Below, piece by piece: positions 61,969-64,000 of a stretch of 64,000 nucleotides of DNA (position 1 is the stretch's first letter; each line of letters begins with the position of its first letter). The DNA comes from Thermophagus xiamenensis (GTDB lineage Bacteria > Bacteroidota > Bacteroidia > Bacteroidales > Marinilabiliaceae). The position numbers and the translations under genes were made by a program. The notes below the pieces were generated by a model that saw only the letters and a list, made by a program, of their open reading frames with translations, ran no database searches and was not told the origin of the DNA. Location of the stretch: contig NZ_FONA01000011.1 in the NCBI RefSeq assembly GCF_900112795.1, forward strand, positions 93,201-157,200. Reading direction: 5' to 3'.

Positions 61969-62553
61969 CTAAGCTTCTTGACCTTCACTTTGTTGACCGG
62001 CAGCTCGGGCGGCTCTGGTAAGTTTAACCGCTGCCACAACCTGATTACTGCTATTAAGCAATTCAATATTTTCGAAGTTAAGTTCACCAACTTGAATACT
62101 TTTGCCGAGTCCTAAATTAGTGACATCAATTTCTAAAATGTCAGGTATATTTTTGGCCAGACCTTTAACTTTTAATTTCCGTTTTTCAAGGGTCAATTTA
62201 CCCCCTGCTTTCACACCGGCAGCCAAACCATTCAATTTTACAGGTATTTCAATAGTAATGGGTTTATCATCGAATACCTGCAGGAAATCAGCATGAATAG
62301 CATTGTCTGTTACAGGATGGTATTGTACATCTTGAATAATGACATTATATTTTTGTCCATCAAGATCCAGATTGATGATGTGTACTTTGGGTGTGAAAAT
62401 TAGTTTGTTAAAGTCCTTGAGCAGGGCAGAAGCATGAATAGTTTCCTTTCCACCATAAATCACACAAGGGATTTTACCTTCTTTACGAAGTTGTCGCGTT
62501 GCTGATTTTCCAAGATTTTCACGCTTGGTCGCTTTTAGTTCTATTGTTTGCAT
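61969..62553 (-). CDS. rplY: 50S ribosomal protein L25 (CTC/TL5 type)
   Basis: A 194-residue L25 of the long general-stress type that binds 5S rRNA. The N-terminal L25 domain has LKATKRENLGKSATRQLRKE and GKIPCVIYGG. The TL5 C-terminal beta domain follows (IPVKLNGLAAGVKAGGKLTL, DVTNLGLGKSIQVGEL), with an acidic tail. The start is the ATG at 62553 (MQTIELKATKREN); an upstream in-frame ATG at 62580 would add nine residues foreign to the family. A -7 box is at 62639-62646 and a terminator follows, so it can be transcribed alone or with prs. Confidence 0.94.
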   Translation of the reverse strand: MQTIELKATKRENLGKSATRQLRKEGKIPCVIYGGKETIHASALLKDFNKLIFTPKVHIINLDLDGQKYNVIIQDVQYHPVTDNAIHADFLQVFDDKPITIEIPVKLNGLAAGVKAGGKLTLEKRKLKVKGLAKNIPDILEIDVTNLGLGKSIQVGELNFENIELLNSSNQVVAAVKLTRAARAAGQQSEGQEA

Positions 62554-62638
62554 TTTAAAGATTTTAAATGTGTTACTCAAAATTAAGATTGTAATGTGAA
62601 ACCTTAATTTCCCATCACACGGAGTATTTAAGCGGCCG

Positions 62639-62646
62639 CAAAGATA
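62639..62646 (-). promoter_or_regulatory. -7 box upstream of rplY
   Basis: TATCTTTG on the minus strand, ending just before the 3' end of prs; the leader to the ATG is ~80 nt. Confidence 0.55.
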
Positions 62647-62651
62647 ATAAA

Positions 62652-63590
62652 TTAAATTACAAATTGAGTGCTTATTGATTGGTAATTATAAACTTTATCA
62701 ATAGTATCAGCAAATAATTGGGCTGCAGAGAGAACTTTTATTTTATCCGATTTTTTTCGCAGCGGAATGGAATCGGTAACATAAAGTTCAGAGATCTTGG
62801 AGTTTTCAATATTTTCATAAGCCGGTCCACTTAAAACTGGATGAGTTGCAAAAGCGCGCACACTCTTTGCACCTTGCTCTATCATCATATCGGCAGCTTT
62901 TGTTAATGTCCCGGCAGTATCAACCATGTCATCAAGGATAACCACATTTTTCCCCGCAACATCACCTATAATACGCATTTCATCCACAACATTGGCCTTT
63001 GAACGATGTTTATGACAAATAACCATCGGTGCATTGAGAAATTTTGCATATGCATTGGCTCTTTTGGTTCCTCCTACATCGGGCGACGCAACAACCAAAT
63101 TGTCTAAATTTAATTTGCGGATGTGAGGAACAAAAATGCTGGACGCATATAAATGGTCAACGGGAATGTCAAAGAATCCCTGAATTTGATCGGCGTGAAG
63201 ATCCATGGTTATAATTCTGTCTACACCTGCTGTGGTAAGTAAATCAGCCACCAGTTTGGCGCCAATAGCCACTCTGGGTTTATCTTTTCGATCTTGCCGA
63301 GCAAAGCCAAAATAAGGGATAACTGCTACCAATTTGTAGGCTGAGGCCCTTTTTGCTGCGTCAATCATCATTAATAATTCAAAAAGATTGTCAGAGGGGG
63401 GAAATGTGGATTGGATAAGAAAAACATGGGCTCCTCGAATCGTTTCTTCGAATGCGGTGGTAAATTCTCCATCACTGAACCGCATTACATTTACATTTCC
63501 TAATTCTCGTCCGTTACAAAGGCTTATTTTTTCGGCCAAATACCTGGTACTGGTCCCTGAAAAGATTTTGATAGGTGCTTTGGGTGGCAT
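62652..63590 (-). CDS. prs: Ribose-phosphate pyrophosphokinase
   Basis: A 312-residue PRPP synthase, the entry to nucleotide, His and Trp biosynthesis. Motifs: FSGTSTRYLAEKISLCNGRE, FSDGEFTTAFEETIRG, the flexible loop PYFGFARQDRKDKPRVAIGA, the MDLHADQIQGFFD cation site and the PRPP loop VVILDDMVDTAGTLTKAAD. All residues of the class I enzyme are present and the length is standard. ATG at 63590 behind a -7 box. rplY follows with 98 bp between, as in many bacteria. Confidence 0.96.
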   Translation of the reverse strand: MPPKAPIKIFSGTSTRYLAEKISLCNGRELGNVNVMRFSDGEFTTAFEETIRGAHVFLIQSTFPPSDNLFELLMMIDAAKRASAYKLVAVIPYFGFARQDRKDKPRVAIGAKLVADLLTTAGVDRIITMDLHADQIQGFFDIPVDHLYASSIFVPHIRKLNLDNLVVASPDVGGTKRANAYAKFLNAPMVICHKHRSKANVVDEMRIIGDVAGKNVVILDDMVDTAGTLTKAADMMIEQGAKSVRAFATHPVLSGPAYENIENSKISELYVTDSIPLRKKSDKIKVLSAAQLFADTIDKVYNYQSISTQFVI

Positions 63591-63647
63591 TTAAAGTGTT
63601 GTTTAAAGTCTTGTTTTTTAGTTGTTTTGTAGGGAATTATTTCTCTG

Positions 63648-63655
63648 CAAAGATA
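63648..63655 (-). promoter_or_regulatory. -7 box of prs
   Basis: TATCTTTG on the minus strand, ~58 bp before the start codon; a TTG at the right -33 distance is not seen. Confidence 0.5.
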
Positions 63656-64000
63656 AGAAAAATCAACTTTTATCAGTAAAAACTCAAAATTAATGTTCCA
63701 TGCGACCGGCTGTTTAAAGATTGTATCATATCAATGAAATTTGTCTAATTTGTTGGTATAATGGAATTCAGGTAAACCTTAACTTGCATTTTACAATTGG
63801 GGATTATGAAATCCAAAATGATTACTGCTTTGTTAATTTTACTGGAGTTTCCTCAAAAATCCGCTGAAAAGAGACAAAACATATAGATCCTTAGGCAATT
63901 AGAAGGAAAGAAATCTGAAAAGTCATTTTAAAAAAAGATTCCTTAAAAAAATTGCGTCCATTTTACGATCTTCGCTGTTAGACTAAACTTCAGAACGCTT
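63656..64000. other. Intergenic to the window end, nothing recognised
   Basis: AT-rich. A 26-codon frame at ~63807 (MKSKMITALLILLEF) looks like a leader but ends at once. No RNA gene or repeat seen. Confidence 0.35.

Overview
The window reads as a Bacteroidota chromosome, most like the Marinilabiliales/Bacteroidales (the order is an inference). The grounds are TAnnTTTG -7 boxes in front of many genes, a general lack of Shine-Dalgarno sites, a fused SecDF, the TGS-domain nucleoside kinase, DUF4924, a dinB-dnaE2 pair, and an Rnf operon headed by an RseC-like gene. Most genes are housekeeping. The gaps between them carry an unusual load of short repeats.

Layout. 1-2.1 kb: 3' end of lpdA, a TM2/DUF2752 pair and a lone membrane protein. 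2.1-10.8 kb: an accessory zone with a 40-bp tandem repeat, three gene fragments (an FN3 protein, a 5'-truncated TPR/AraC regulator and an SdiA-regulated-like remnant), three unrecognised AT-rich genes, a Firmicutes-looking ECF sigma/anti-sigma pair with strong SD sites, and about 350 bp of degenerate A-tract repeats. 10.8-17 kb (minus): a small unknown gene, nucleoside kinase, uvrA and a lytic transglycosylase. 17.2-23.1 kb (minus): rseC-rnfBCDGEA, a membrane ion-pumping ferredoxin:NAD oxidoreductase, with a palindromic repeat inserted between rnfC and rnfD. 23.3-27.4 kb: dinB-dnaE2, an error-prone polymerase pair. 27.6-30 kb: folC, two tRNA-Val genes and rex, the NADH-sensing repressor. 30-36.4 kb: a kinase and NtrC-type regulator diverging from an ABC ATPase/FtsX-type permease, with three palindromic sites between them. 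36.5-41.2 kb: secDF, tatA and a Ca/Na antiporter. 41.2-44.8 kb: lolD, a TIGR02757 gene, trmN6 and a MATE pump in one operon. 45-49.7 kb: comB, a 57-aa membrane protein, a perfectly phased 23-bp tandem array and mutS. 49.7-52 kb: a chemoreceptor broken by one in-frame amber codon, then tRNA-Leu. 52.6-59.6 kb: a KAS III-like synthase, a DsbD-type reductase and two tandem OmpA-like proteins. 59.8-63.6 kb: a DCC protein, DUF4924, an S4 protein, pth, rplY and prs.

No single large new system stands out. The most unusual material is (1) an abundant dispersed near-palindromic element whose fixed ATGAA end supplies the start codon of rnfD and of another reading frame, and whose GCATGA supplies the stop codon of the MATE gene; (2) a 15-copy 23-bp palindromic array; (3) three NtrC-site-like palindromes spaced 21 and 210 bp apart beside an ABC ATPase that has lost its signature motif; and (4) head-to-head truncated genes in the repeat-rich zone.
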